In this document: piece after piece, positions 7,477 to 14,909 of the stretch
Layout of the letters: the number at the start of each line of letters is the position of its first letter
How positions within the stretch are numbered: the stretch's first letter is position 1
DNA from: an uncultured Acidobacteriota bacterium
Lineage (GTDB): Bacteria > Acidobacteriota > JAAYUB01
Reading direction: 5' to 3'
Assembly (NCBI GenBank): GCA_937925645.1
Contig: CALAMB010000162.1
Coordinates: 1-47,901 of the forward strand
DNA: 47,901 bases
The notes under the pieces: model-generated
Seen by the model: the letters and a program-made list of their open reading frames with translations, nothing else
Told to the model about the DNA's origin: nothing
Database searches by the model: none
Translations under genes and position numbers: made by a program

Positions 7477-8286
7477 ATGAACCGCTGTTGGCTGCAGATG
7501 CTGTGCGTGCTGGCGCTGTGGGCCGGAACCGCCACCGCCGCCGTCCCGGCAGTGGAGGACCCGCCGCCGATGGTCCGCCCCGCCCGGATTCTGGGCATCT
7601 TCGGCGGCATGGGTCCCGAAGCCACCGCCAACCTGTACTCGGAGATCGTCCGGCTCACCCCCGCCGCGCGGGACCAGGACCACATTCCCACCCTGATCTA
7701 CAGCCTGCCGCAGGTGCCCGACCGGACGGCGGCGATCCTGGCCAACGACCCGGCCATCATCCCGTGGCTGGTGGAGGGCGTGACGCGCCTGGAGAAGGCC
7801 GGCGCGGCGTTCATCGTCATCCCCTGCAACACCGCCCACTACTTCCACGACCGGATGCAGGCGGCCGTCGCCATCCCCATCCTGCACATGATCCGGGAGA
7901 CGGCCGACGAGGTGGTCCGCCGCCATCCGGACTGCCAGACCGTGGGGTTGCTGGCCACCACCGGCACGCTGCAAAGCGGGTTGTACGCGCGCGAGTTCGA
8001 AGCGCGCGGCATCCGGGTGGTGACACCCGACGAGTCCGTGGAGCGCGACTGCGTCATGGCCGCGGTTTACACCCACATCAAGTCGGGCACCGGCCGGCAG
8101 ACGGCCGAGGACCTGCTGGCCCGGGCCGGCGACCACCTCGAAGCCCGGGGCGCCCAGGTGCTCGTGCTCGGCTGCACCGAGATCCCGCTGGCCTTCAACC
8201 CGGCGCGGGCCCATGTGCCGGTGGTGAACGCCACCCGGGTCCTGGCCGAGGCGGCCATCCGCGCCTACCGACAAACGACTCACTGA
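7477..8286 (+). CDS. Aspartate/glutamate racemase with signal peptide
   Basis: The 269-residue protein has a Sec signal peptide (hydrophobic residues 6-20, probable cut after the ATAA near 22) followed by a complete aspartate racemase fold: GIFGGMGPEAT at 40-50, catalytic Cys117 in IPCNTAH and catalytic Cys233 in LGCTEIPL. Both Cys needed for two-base, cofactor-free racemisation are present. Most family members are cytoplasmic, so export is unusual; it should act in the periplasm on D/L-Asp or a related amino acid. GGAGG lies 8 nt before ATG 7477. It forms an apparent two-gene unit with the YfcC-type transporter. Confidence 0.85.
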   Translation: MNRCWLQMLCVLALWAGTATAAVPAVEDPPPMVRPARILGIFGGMGPEATANLYSEIVRLTPAARDQDHIPTLIYSLPQVPDRTAAILANDPAIIPWLVEGVTRLEKAGAAFIVIPCNTAHYFHDRMQAAVAIPILHMIRETADEVVRRHPDCQTVGLLATTGTLQSGLYAREFEARGIRVVTPDESVERDCVMAAVYTHIKSGTGRQTAEDLLARAGDHLEARGAQVLVLGCTEIPLAFNPARAHVPVVNATRVLAEAAIRAYRQTTH

Positions 8287-8331
8287 CCGCCGGCTCGCAA
8301 CGTCGTTCACCACCGGATGCCGTTCAGGCCA

Positions 8332-8345
8332 AATATTCGAATATT
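8332..8345. promoter_or_regulatory. Perfect AT-rich palindrome abutting the ribosome-binding site
   Basis: AATATTCGAATATT is a perfect 14-nt palindrome in otherwise GC-rich DNA. It ends one base before the GAGGTG Shine-Dalgarno (8346-8351) of the gene at 8357. The position fits an operator for repression, possibly autoregulation, or a -10 region overlapping an operator. Confidence 0.45.
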
Positions 8346-8356
8346 GAGGTGCAAGC

Positions 8357-9304
8357 ATGAGCGTCCAGCCCTTGACCCGATGCAAGCTGTGCGGCCATGA
8401 ACTGGCCGGTCCCGCCCAGATCGACCACGCCGTGCATCACTACACGTGCGCCCGCTGCGGACGCGTCGCCATCCATGACGGCGTGGAGCCTGACCCGATC
8501 CGCGACGTACTCCACCTTCTGTCCGGCTGGACCCGGGAACGCACGGAGAAGAACGAACCGCCGCTGCCCATCCTCCCCAACGCGGTCGATCCGGAAACGG
8601 AGGGCATCTCGCTCGAGGCCATTCTGATGCTGCCCACGATCCCGCGCGGCATCACCGACCGGATGCACAAGCTCATGGACGCCATGTATCGGCGCAGCCC
8701 CTATTTCGGCGCCGAGCTCTCCCTGTCTTCATTCCGGGACTACCCGCTGGCCTACCTGGACCACATCTCTGAACAGTTGGAGCAGCGGCATCCTTTCCAC
8801 AAGCTCATGGAGCAGATCATCAAGAAGGGGTGGATCAGCCAGGGCAGCAGTCAACTGTACTACCTGACAGCCGAGGGGATCGATCATCTGGAAAAAATTC
8901 GCCAGAGCCGTCCCGACAGCCGCGACTGTTTTGTGGCCATGAAATTCGGCGACGACTTCCTGGACCAGGCCTATCGGGAAGGAATCGCGCCCGCCATCCA
9001 GAACGCCGGCTATCGCCCCGTCCAGATGGCGTACCTGGAGCACAACAACAACATCCTCGACGAAATGCTGGCGGCCATCCGCAAGAGCCGGCTGCTGGTC
9101 GCGGACCTCACCCGCCAGAATCAAAACGTCTACTTCGAAGCCGGGTTCGCCCACGGCTTGGGGATTCCCGTCATCTACACCTGCCGGGACGACGATGCCC
9201 CAAATATCCGGTTCGACACCCAGCAGTTCAGCCAGATCCGCTGGAACTCGGCCGACGATCTCGCCGTCAAGTTGAAAAACAGGATCCTGGCTACGATCGG
9301 CTAG
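8357..9304 (+). CDS. Zinc-ribbon protein with nucleoside 2-deoxyribosyltransferase-like domain
   Basis: The 315-residue protein starts with a zinc ribbon (C9-x2-C12 ... C31-x2-C34), then a helical/winged-helix-like middle (residues about 85-185, with LYYLTAEGIDHLEK), and ends with a Rossmann-like domain (190-315): DCFVAMKFG, HNNNILDEML, SRLLVADLT and NVYFEAGFAHGLG. That last domain is typical of nucleoside deoxyribosyltransferase/TIR-like folds; Glu261 in YFEAGFA occupies the catalytic position. Relatives occur in bacterial defence and stress loci as nucleotide- or NAD-cleaving effectors, so a defence or signalling role is plausible but inferred. The gene has its own GAGGTG ribosome site and an upstream palindrome. 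Its 3' end overlaps the convergent PilT-like gene by 14 bp. Confidence 0.68.
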   Translation: MSVQPLTRCKLCGHELAGPAQIDHAVHHYTCARCGRVAIHDGVEPDPIRDVLHLLSGWTRERTEKNEPPLPILPNAVDPETEGISLEAILMLPTIPRGITDRMHKLMDAMYRRSPYFGAELSLSSFRDYPLAYLDHISEQLEQRHPFHKLMEQIIKKGWISQGSSQLYYLTAEGIDHLEKIRQSRPDSRDCFVAMKFGDDFLDQAYREGIAPAIQNAGYRPVQMAYLEHNNNILDEMLAAIRKSRLLVADLTRQNQNVYFEAGFAHGLGIPVIYTCRDDDAPNIRFDTQQFSQIRWNSADDLAVKLKNRILATIG

Positions 9305-10433
9305 GGGGAGTGGCCGGATTCATCCGTCCCAACATGTCCGCCAGCTCGTGTTTCGACAACGATCGGTCCAGAGCTGTTTCCGGCGCGACGATTCCGTTCG
9401 CCACCAGGGCGGCCAGTGACTGGTTCATGGTGATCATGCCGGTGCCCGGCTGGGACTGCATGAGCGAGTAGATCTGGTGCACCTTGTCTTCCCGGATCAG
9501 GTTCTGCACGGCCGGCGTTCGGATCAGCGCCTCCGTGGCGATCGCCATTCCTTCCTCGTCCGCGCGGCGGATCAGGCTCTGGTGCACGATGCCCTGCAGG
9601 CAGGCGGCCAGACCGGCGCGAATCCGGTTCTGCCGGTCAGGTGGAAACCAGTCGATGAGCTTGTGGATCGTATCCAGGGCGGAGACGCTCGAGACGGCGC
9701 CCAGAACCAAACGTCCGGACAGCGCGGCTTCCAGCGCCCGCTCCGTGATTGCGGCGTCCCGAATTTCGCCGATCATGATCACATCCACATCCTCGGTCAT
9801 GGCCGAGTCCAGGGCCTGCGCGACGGACAGCGTGTCGCCGGCAACATCGCGCTGGCTGACGATCGACTCCTTGTGCCGGTGGATGTATTCGACGGGATCC
9901 TCGATGGTCATGATGTGGTAGCCGAACCGGGTGTTGATCCAGTCGATGATGGCCGCCAGCGTCGTCGATTTTCCCGCGCTGCGCCCGCCGCTGACGAGGA
10001 TGAGCCCGCTGCGGGCCTGCCCCATCGTGCGGACGATCGGGGGAACGGCGAGATCTTCCAGGCTGGGGATCTCGCGGGGTATCACGCGAAAAACACCCGC
10101 AAGGGCCTGTTGCTGATAGAACAGGTTGCCGCGGAATCGCGCCAGCCCGTCGACATCGAACGCGAAGCGGATCTCCCGCTCCGCTTCCAGTTGTTGCCGG
10201 CGGGATTCCGGAAGAAAGGCCAGCAACAAGTCCCGCGTTTCCTGCCAGGTAAGCGGGGGATGGGACAGCGGGGCCAACTGGCCTTTTCGCCGGATGCGCG
10301 GCACCGCGGCGACCGTGATATGCAGGTCGCTGCTCCGGGACTCGAGCAACTGCCGCAGCAAGCGGACAAGGCCGTCCTTTCCGGTCTCGCCTGCCGGAGG
10401 ATCGGATTTCGACTGGATCTCCGGTCGGGTCAT
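9291..10433 (-). CDS. Divergent PilT-like pilus-retraction ATPase
   Basis: The 380-residue protein has the PilT layout: N-terminal PAS-like domain (1-130), Walker A GGRSAGKS at 149-156, Asp-box TIEDPVEYIH (176-185), SQRDVAGDT, and Walker B VDVIMIGEIRD (216-226). It departs from active PilT in key places: the usual GPTGSGKS is GGRSAGKS, and the His box (TGHLVFATLHT) reads SGRLVLGAVSS at 239-249, so both His are lost. It may be a regulatory PilT/PilU paralogue rather than a full motor. ATG 10433 lies only 8 nt after a consensus -10, with no Shine-Dalgarno, so the transcript is probably leaderless. No other pilus gene is nearby. Confidence 0.82.
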   Translation of the reverse strand: MTRPEIQSKSDPPAGETGKDGLVRLLRQLLESRSSDLHITVAAVPRIRRKGQLAPLSHPPLTWQETRDLLLAFLPESRRQQLEAEREIRFAFDVDGLARFRGNLFYQQQALAGVFRVIPREIPSLEDLAVPPIVRTMGQARSGLILVSGGRSAGKSTTLAAIIDWINTRFGYHIMTIEDPVEYIHRHKESIVSQRDVAGDTLSVAQALDSAMTEDVDVIMIGEIRDAAITERALEAALSGRLVLGAVSSVSALDTIHKLIDWFPPDRQNRIRAGLAACLQGIVHQSLIRRADEEGMAIATEALIRTPAVQNLIREDKVHQIYSLMQSQPGTGMITMNQSLAALVANGIVAPETALDRSLSKHELADMLGRMNPATPPSRS

Positions 10434-10441
10434 CTTCGATC

Positions 10442-10470
10442 ATCATAGATAGCGGTTCGGTGCATGTCAA
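10442..10470 (-). promoter_or_regulatory. Consensus promoter, predicted leaderless start
   Basis: On the minus strand TTGACA (10470-10465), 17 nt, TATGAT (10447-10442). ATG 10433 follows the -10 by 8 nt, so transcription should begin at or within about two bases of the start codon. Confidence 0.75.
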
Positions 10471-10569
10471 GGCCGGGGGTTGATCGGGCGACCGCACCCC
10501 GACCACAACTTTAATGTGAACTTTTTCGTGGCGCGGCCGTTCTTGGAATTAATCAAGCGGGAGGCCTTT

Positions 10570-11496
10570 ATGCGATACATCCACATGGGACGCAACGACT
10601 GGAATGCGGCGGTCATTCTCTTCGTGATTCTATGCTGCGGCGTGTTTCCATCCGCCGATGGCGCCGGCGCTCCGACGAATCCCGATGCTGAAAAGCAGAT
10701 CCGGCTCAGTCGGCAACACCTGCAGACGGGCGATTACGACGCGGCGGCGGAATGCGCCGAAACGGCCGTGGCGCTGGCGCCGGGCAATTCCCACTATCAG
10801 ATGGTCCTCGGCGACGCGTACGGCATGATCGTCCGGGACGCCAGCATCTTCACCAAGATGTCCTGGGCCAGGAAGTGCCTGGCGGCTTATCAACAAGCGG
10901 TGAAACTGGACCCGGCCAATCTCGACGCCCGCCAGCGCCTGATGAGTTACTATCTGCAGGCGCCGGGGATTGCGGGCGGCAGCGAAGACAAGGCGCACGC
11001 CCAGGCCGAAGAGATCCGGAAACGGGATCCGCTGGCCGGTCACATGGCCTGGGGAACCATCCATCGGAGCAGGAAAGATTTCACGGCGGCCCAGTTGGAA
11101 TATCGCCAGGCGCTCGACATCCAGCCGGATGACAAGCAGGCGAATATCATGTTCGGCTACGTTTCGCTCCGCCTCAGCCAGTATGCCCCCGCCGGCGAGG
11201 CGTTCCGGAAAGTGCGGGCCATCGATGCCGACGATCCCAACGGACTGTTATTCACCGGAGAAATCGCCGGCCGCACCGGGCAGGACCTGGAAGACGGCCG
11301 GCACTGCCTGGAGCGCTTTCTGCAGCTCCAGGTCAAGGCCCGCAAGACTTCGCTGGCCGAAGCTTACTACTGGCTGGGGGTCATTCTGGAAAAACAGGGG
11401 CAGCGGCCGGCCGCCAGAACGGAATACCAGGCGGCCCTCTCGCTGGACTCGAAAAACAGTGATTACAAGCAAGCCGTCAAGAAGCTCGGCCGCTGA
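10570..11496 (+). CDS. Exported TPR protein
   Basis: The 308-residue product has a signal peptide (hydrophobic VILFVILCCGVF around residues 15-26) and then tetratricopeptide-like helical repeats over most of the chain (for example around 45-75, 98-125, 150-205 and 250-305, with A-x-EY-x-AL type motifs). TPRs bind protein partners; no enzymatic domain is visible. ATG 10570 was chosen because GGGAGG lies five nt upstream; the longer frame to 10480 lacks a ribosome site. It stands alone, divergent from the PilT-like gene, with no visible pilus partner apart from that neighbour. Confidence 0.7.
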   Translation: MRYIHMGRNDWNAAVILFVILCCGVFPSADGAGAPTNPDAEKQIRLSRQHLQTGDYDAAAECAETAVALAPGNSHYQMVLGDAYGMIVRDASIFTKMSWARKCLAAYQQAVKLDPANLDARQRLMSYYLQAPGIAGGSEDKAHAQAEEIRKRDPLAGHMAWGTIHRSRKDFTAAQLEYRQALDIQPDDKQANIMFGYVSLRLSQYAPAGEAFRKVRAIDADDPNGLLFTGEIAGRTGQDLEDGRHCLERFLQLQVKARKTSLAEAYYWLGVILEKQGQRPAARTEYQAALSLDSKNSDYKQAVKKLGR

Positions 11497-11600
11497 CGCC
11501 GCCAGGGCCCCGGGCCGCCCCGGTTTCCGCCAGCACCCGCCCCGGTGACACGGCACCGTGGCGCACGGCCGGGCTCGCGGCAAGACGCATCCCCGACAGC

Positions 11601-12416
11601 TTACTCCTTGTGCTTTTCCAGCATTTCCGTGAGCCGGTCGATCTTCCGGTCCAGGACGGCGACCTTGGCCTCCAGGTTGTCGTTGTTGTCGCTCACCATG
11701 GCGTCCACGAAGATGGAATTGACCAGCGACAGGCCGAAAATCCCGCCGGAAACGAGCACGGCGATGAAGAAGAGCTTTGTCAGAAAGCCCGCCGCCGGGG
11801 ACAGGTTCTCGGCCAGGTGTTCCGGGATGTCGTACCACCCCTCGATGGTGAACACCTTGAAGGTCGAGTAGAGCGACGCCAGGGGGTCACCGAAGTAATC
11901 CGGAGCGACACCTTTGTACAGGACGCAGGACACGATGGACACGACGAAGATGAAGACGAAGAATCCGATCAGCACCACCACCGAGGTCCGCAGGGCGCGT
12001 TGCACCCCCGCGATCAGCGACCGGATATCGGGGACGAAGCGCAGAAACCGGAAGAATTTGAACACCCGGAGGATCCGCAGCACCAGCAGAAATTCCAGCC
12101 CCGCCTCCAGATGAATCAGCCAGAACAGGAGCGAGGGAACGGCCAGCAGCACCAGAATGCCGTCAAAGACGTTCCACAGCGACGCGGCGTACTCCTTGAA
12201 TCCCCAGGTTCCAAGCTTGACCAGCATTTCGACGACGAACAGCAGGGTGATGCAATGGTCCAGGACGGTCAGCCCCTGTTCCATGCCGCCGGGCAGGTCA
12301 AAGCCCTGGATGAAGATCAACAGGGCGTTGACGACGATCAGAGCCAGGATGAACGAGTCGTTCAAAAACAACGCGGCGAGTATCCGGTGTGCTGGCGTCT
12401 TTTTGCGGGCAAGCAT
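11601..12416 (-). CDS. Bacterial voltage-gated cation channel (BacNav-like)
   Basis: The 271-residue six-helix channel monomer should assemble as a tetramer. S4 carries regularly spaced positive charges (R114, R117, K120, R123, R126 in the segment LRILRVFKFFRFLRF). The pore loop reads FTIEGWYD (filter T190-x-E192-x-W194), close to the TLESW of NaChBac but with Gly in place of Ser and Asp196 just after. A C-terminal coiled coil (about 244-270, LEAKVAVLDRKIDRLTEML) matches the tetramerisation bundle of the family. Sodium selectivity is likely from the single filter Glu, but Asp196 could favour calcium. ATG 12416 is only 6 nt from the -10, so the mRNA is probably leaderless. Confidence 0.85.
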   Translation of the reverse strand: MLARKKTPAHRILAALFLNDSFILALIVVNALLIFIQGFDLPGGMEQGLTVLDHCITLLFVVEMLVKLGTWGFKEYAASLWNVFDGILVLLAVPSLLFWLIHLEAGLEFLLVLRILRVFKFFRFLRFVPDIRSLIAGVQRALRTSVVVLIGFFVFIFVVSIVSCVLYKGVAPDYFGDPLASLYSTFKVFTIEGWYDIPEHLAENLSPAAGFLTKLFFIAVLVSGGIFGLSLVNSIFVDAMVSDNNDNLEAKVAVLDRKIDRLTEMLEKHKE

Positions 12417-12422
12417 AGGCGG

Positions 12423-12451
12423 ATGGTAGGCAGGAGCCTTCGAAATGTCAA
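12423..12451 (-). promoter_or_regulatory. Promoter of the channel gene, predicted leaderless
   Basis: Minus strand: TTGACA (12451-12446), 17 nt, TACCAT (12428-12423), then six nt to ATG 12416. No Shine-Dalgarno fits in between. Confidence 0.7.
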
Positions 12452-12556
12452 GCGCGGCCCGGAGCCGGGAGCCGTCATCCGCATCCCGACCGGCTCATCA
12501 GGTCACGCCGCAACGAATGGGGCAAAATTCAGAGCAACCGAATCGGTCCCCTGCAT

Positions 12557-12562
12557 TATAAT
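12557..12562 (+). promoter_or_regulatory. -10 box upstream of the BLUF-EAL gene
   Basis: A perfect TATAAT stands about 115 nt before ATG 12677. No clear -35 hexamer is seen at the right distance. The rest of the 260-bp gap (12417-12676) holds nothing else I can name. Confidence 0.4.
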
Positions 12563-12676
12563 GACGGTCAGAGCCCACTGGCAGCCGGCTGAAAGCATCG
12601 CTGAACGCGGGTGGCTCGGCCCCACGTCGGCATTTTCACCGTCAGCCCCACCTGCGCGAGTGACCGTGAGGGCGGA

Positions 12677-13861
12677 ATGCCTGATCTGATCCATCTGATT
12701 TACTGCAGCGCGGCGGCGCGCCCCCTCAGCCGGGAGGAGCTGGCGACGCTGCTGAGCCGGGCGCGCGCCAGCAATGCCCGGCTCGGGATCACCGGCATGC
12801 TGCTCCACAGCGACGGCAGCTTCTTCCAGATCCTGGAGGGGCCGGCGGACGTCATCGACCGCCTGTTCGCGGACATACGCCGCGACCAGCGCCACCGCCA
12901 GATCACGCTCATCATCCGCGAGCCGCTGGCCGCCCGGAACTTCGCCGATTGGACCATGGGGGTCGCCGACATCACGCCGGAAGAGCTCGACGGCGTCGTG
13001 GGCGCCAACGACTTTTTCGCCCGGGGGGAGTCCTTCATCGAAATCGGCGAGGGCCGGGCCAAGAAGCTGCTGGCGGCCTTTCGGGAGGGACGCTGGCGCG
13101 CGGCGCTCAGCGACCGGAGCGTCCCCCGGGTGACCGCGGCCCGCCCGGATCCGGAGCCGCCGAACCGGTTCACGTTCGCGTTCCAGCCGATCGTCCATGC
13201 GCCGAGCCGGGCCATCTACTCCTACGAGGCACTGCTCCGCGGCCCGGACGGCGAACCGGCCGCGACGATCCTGCAGGGGATACGCCCGGCCCAGCGCGTC
13301 CGTTTCAACGAGCAGAGCCGCACCGCCGCCGTCGAGCTGGCGGCGCGTTTGGGATTGACCACCCGGCTCAACATCAATTTCATGCCGTCGGATGTCCGCC
13401 TATCACCGACCGCCATCTCTTCGCTGATGGAGGCCGCCCGCCGCTGCGGCGTCCCGTCCGGCCGGATCGTTTTGGAAATCCTCGAGAGCGACATCATCGG
13501 CAGCGCCGAGGACTTTGCGGCGTCGATCAACGCCTACCGGACCGCCGGACTGACCTTCGCCATCGACGATTTCGGCGCGGGCTACGCCGGCTTGAACCTG
13601 CTGGCCGAGTTCCAGCCCGATCTCGTCAAGCTCGACATGCAGATCGTCCGCGGCATTGAAAGCAAGGGCCCGCGCCAGGCGATCGTCCGCGGCATCCTCC
13701 ACACGTGCCGGGATCTCGGGATCGATGTCGTCGCCGAGGGCGTCGAGACACCGGACGAATACGCCTGGTTCCGGACCGAAGGGATCGAACTGTTTCAGGG
13801 ATTCCTTTTCGCCAAACCCGGATTCGAGTGTTTGCCGACAAATTGTCATATCCCGGACTGA
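12677..13861 (+). CDS. BLUF-EAL blue-light-regulated c-di-GMP phosphodiesterase
   Basis: The 394-residue protein joins a flavin-binding BLUF photoreceptor (1-95) to an EAL phosphodiesterase (about 165-390) through a helical linker, like BlrP1 of Klebsiella. The BLUF photoactive set is present: Tyr9, Asn33, Gln51, Trp92 and Met94. The EAL catalytic set is also complete: E184-A-L, Asn233 in NINF, Glu267/270 in LEILE, Asp297-Asp298 in DDFGAGY, Lys318 in KLD, Glu354/357 in AEGVET and Gln374 in FQG. It should therefore hydrolyse c-di-GMP to pGpG, tuned by blue light. ATG 12677 is preceded by GAGGG four nt away; a longer frame from 12611 lacks this support. Confidence 0.93.
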   Translation: MPDLIHLIYCSAAARPLSREELATLLSRARASNARLGITGMLLHSDGSFFQILEGPADVIDRLFADIRRDQRHRQITLIIREPLAARNFADWTMGVADITPEELDGVVGANDFFARGESFIEIGEGRAKKLLAAFREGRWRAALSDRSVPRVTAARPDPEPPNRFTFAFQPIVHAPSRAIYSYEALLRGPDGEPAATILQGIRPAQRVRFNEQSRTAAVELAARLGLTTRLNINFMPSDVRLSPTAISSLMEAARRCGVPSGRIVLEILESDIIGSAEDFAASINAYRTAGLTFAIDDFGAGYAGLNLLAEFQPDLVKLDMQIVRGIESKGPRQAIVRGILHTCRDLGIDVVAEGVETPDEYAWFRTEGIELFQGFLFAKPGFECLPTNCHIPD

Positions 13862-13956
13862 CGCCGGTTGCCTACATGCCGGCCGATCACTCATCAACCG
13901 ATTGGATTCACCGTGTGCCTGCGGTGGCGGATGCGAATACGCGCGACGAGCAAACC

Positions 13957-14847
13957 ATGAGCCACGGGCGGCGACACTGGATCTGGCCGGTCGGGGCGGC
14001 GCTGCTCTTTTCCGGCAGCTACATCGCCGGGCGGATCACCACCGTCGAACTGACGCCGCTGACCGCGGCGCTGCTCCGCTACGTCGCCGGCTTCGCCTTT
14101 CTCGCCGCGCTGGCCGCCTGGCCGCGCCGCCGCGCGAGGGGCCTGTCCGCGGGCGACCACGGCGTGCTCCTGCTGGCCGGCCTGGCGGGCGTGAGCCTCT
14201 ACCAGTTCCTCTTCTTCGCCGCGCTCCGGTACACCGCCGTAGCCCACACCGCCATCATCAACGCGCTGAGCCCCATCGTCACGGCCATCCTGGCGGCGGT
14301 GTGCATCCGGGAGCGGCTGGCGGCGCGCCACTACGCGGGGGTCGCCATTGCCGTCGCCGGCGTGTTGCTCCTGCTCAGCCGCGGCGACCCGGCCCGATTG
14401 CTGGCACAGCCGCCCAACCGGGGCGACCTCTTCATGCTGCTGGCGGTGGTCGCCTGGGCCGCTTACGCCCTGCTGGTGCGGCGCCTGTCAGCCCGCCTCG
14501 ACGGCTGGACCATCACGTTCGCCAGCACCGGTTACGGCCTGCTGTTCCTGGCGCTGGCCGCCGTCGCGGCGGACGACGTGGCGGGACAGGTGCGGACCCT
14601 GTCGACCGCCGGCTGGGCGGCGATCCTCTACATGGGGATCGGCACCTCGGGATTGGGCTACCTGCTGTACAACCGGGCCATCGCCCTGACGGGACCCACC
14701 CGGACCGCCGGCGTCGTCTACAGTCTGGTGCCGGTGGGCGTGGCCGCCCTGGCGTGGGCCTGGTTCGGCGAACCGGTCACCTGGATCATGACGGCCAGCG
14801 CCGCCCTGATCCTGGTTGGGCTGTACCTGCAGCAGAACCGCCGGTGA
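13957..14847 (+). CDS. EamA/DMT-family exporter
   Basis: The 296-residue protein has about ten membrane helices in two repeats of five (the first EamA repeat spanning roughly 8-130, the second 150-290), the signature of drug/metabolite transporters. TAVAHTAIINALSPIVTAILA and GTSGLGYLLYNRAIALTGPT are typical of the repeat ends. Such proteins export amino acids, metabolites or purine-related compounds; the substrate cannot be told. ATG 13957 has only a weak GAG upstream; the frame is open to ATG 13876, so the start is uncertain. It lies 95 bp after the BLUF-EAL gene. Confidence 0.8.
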   Translation: MSHGRRHWIWPVGAALLFSGSYIAGRITTVELTPLTAALLRYVAGFAFLAALAAWPRRRARGLSAGDHGVLLLAGLAGVSLYQFLFFAALRYTAVAHTAIINALSPIVTAILAAVCIRERLAARHYAGVAIAVAGVLLLLSRGDPARLLAQPPNRGDLFMLLAVVAWAAYALLVRRLSARLDGWTITFASTGYGLLFLALAAVAADDVAGQVRTLSTAGWAAILYMGIGTSGLGYLLYNRAIALTGPTRTAGVVYSLVPVGVAALAWAWFGEPVTWIMTASAALILVGLYLQQNRR

Positions 14848-14909
14848 GCCGGCGCGTTTCGGTTCGGCGCGGTCGTTTGGATGATTGTCAGCCTGGGGTG
14901 GAGGTGGCG

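Noticed and set aside
11610..12689. Open frame on the plus strand opposite the channel gene
   Set aside because: The translation is a Gln/His/Asp repeat-like shadow; the channel on the minus strand has a full S4, filter and coiled coil.
13656..14909. Upstream extension of the six-helix membrane gene
   Set aside because: It overlaps the BLUF-EAL and EamA genes in another frame; a strong GGAGGTGG site marks the real start at 14910.
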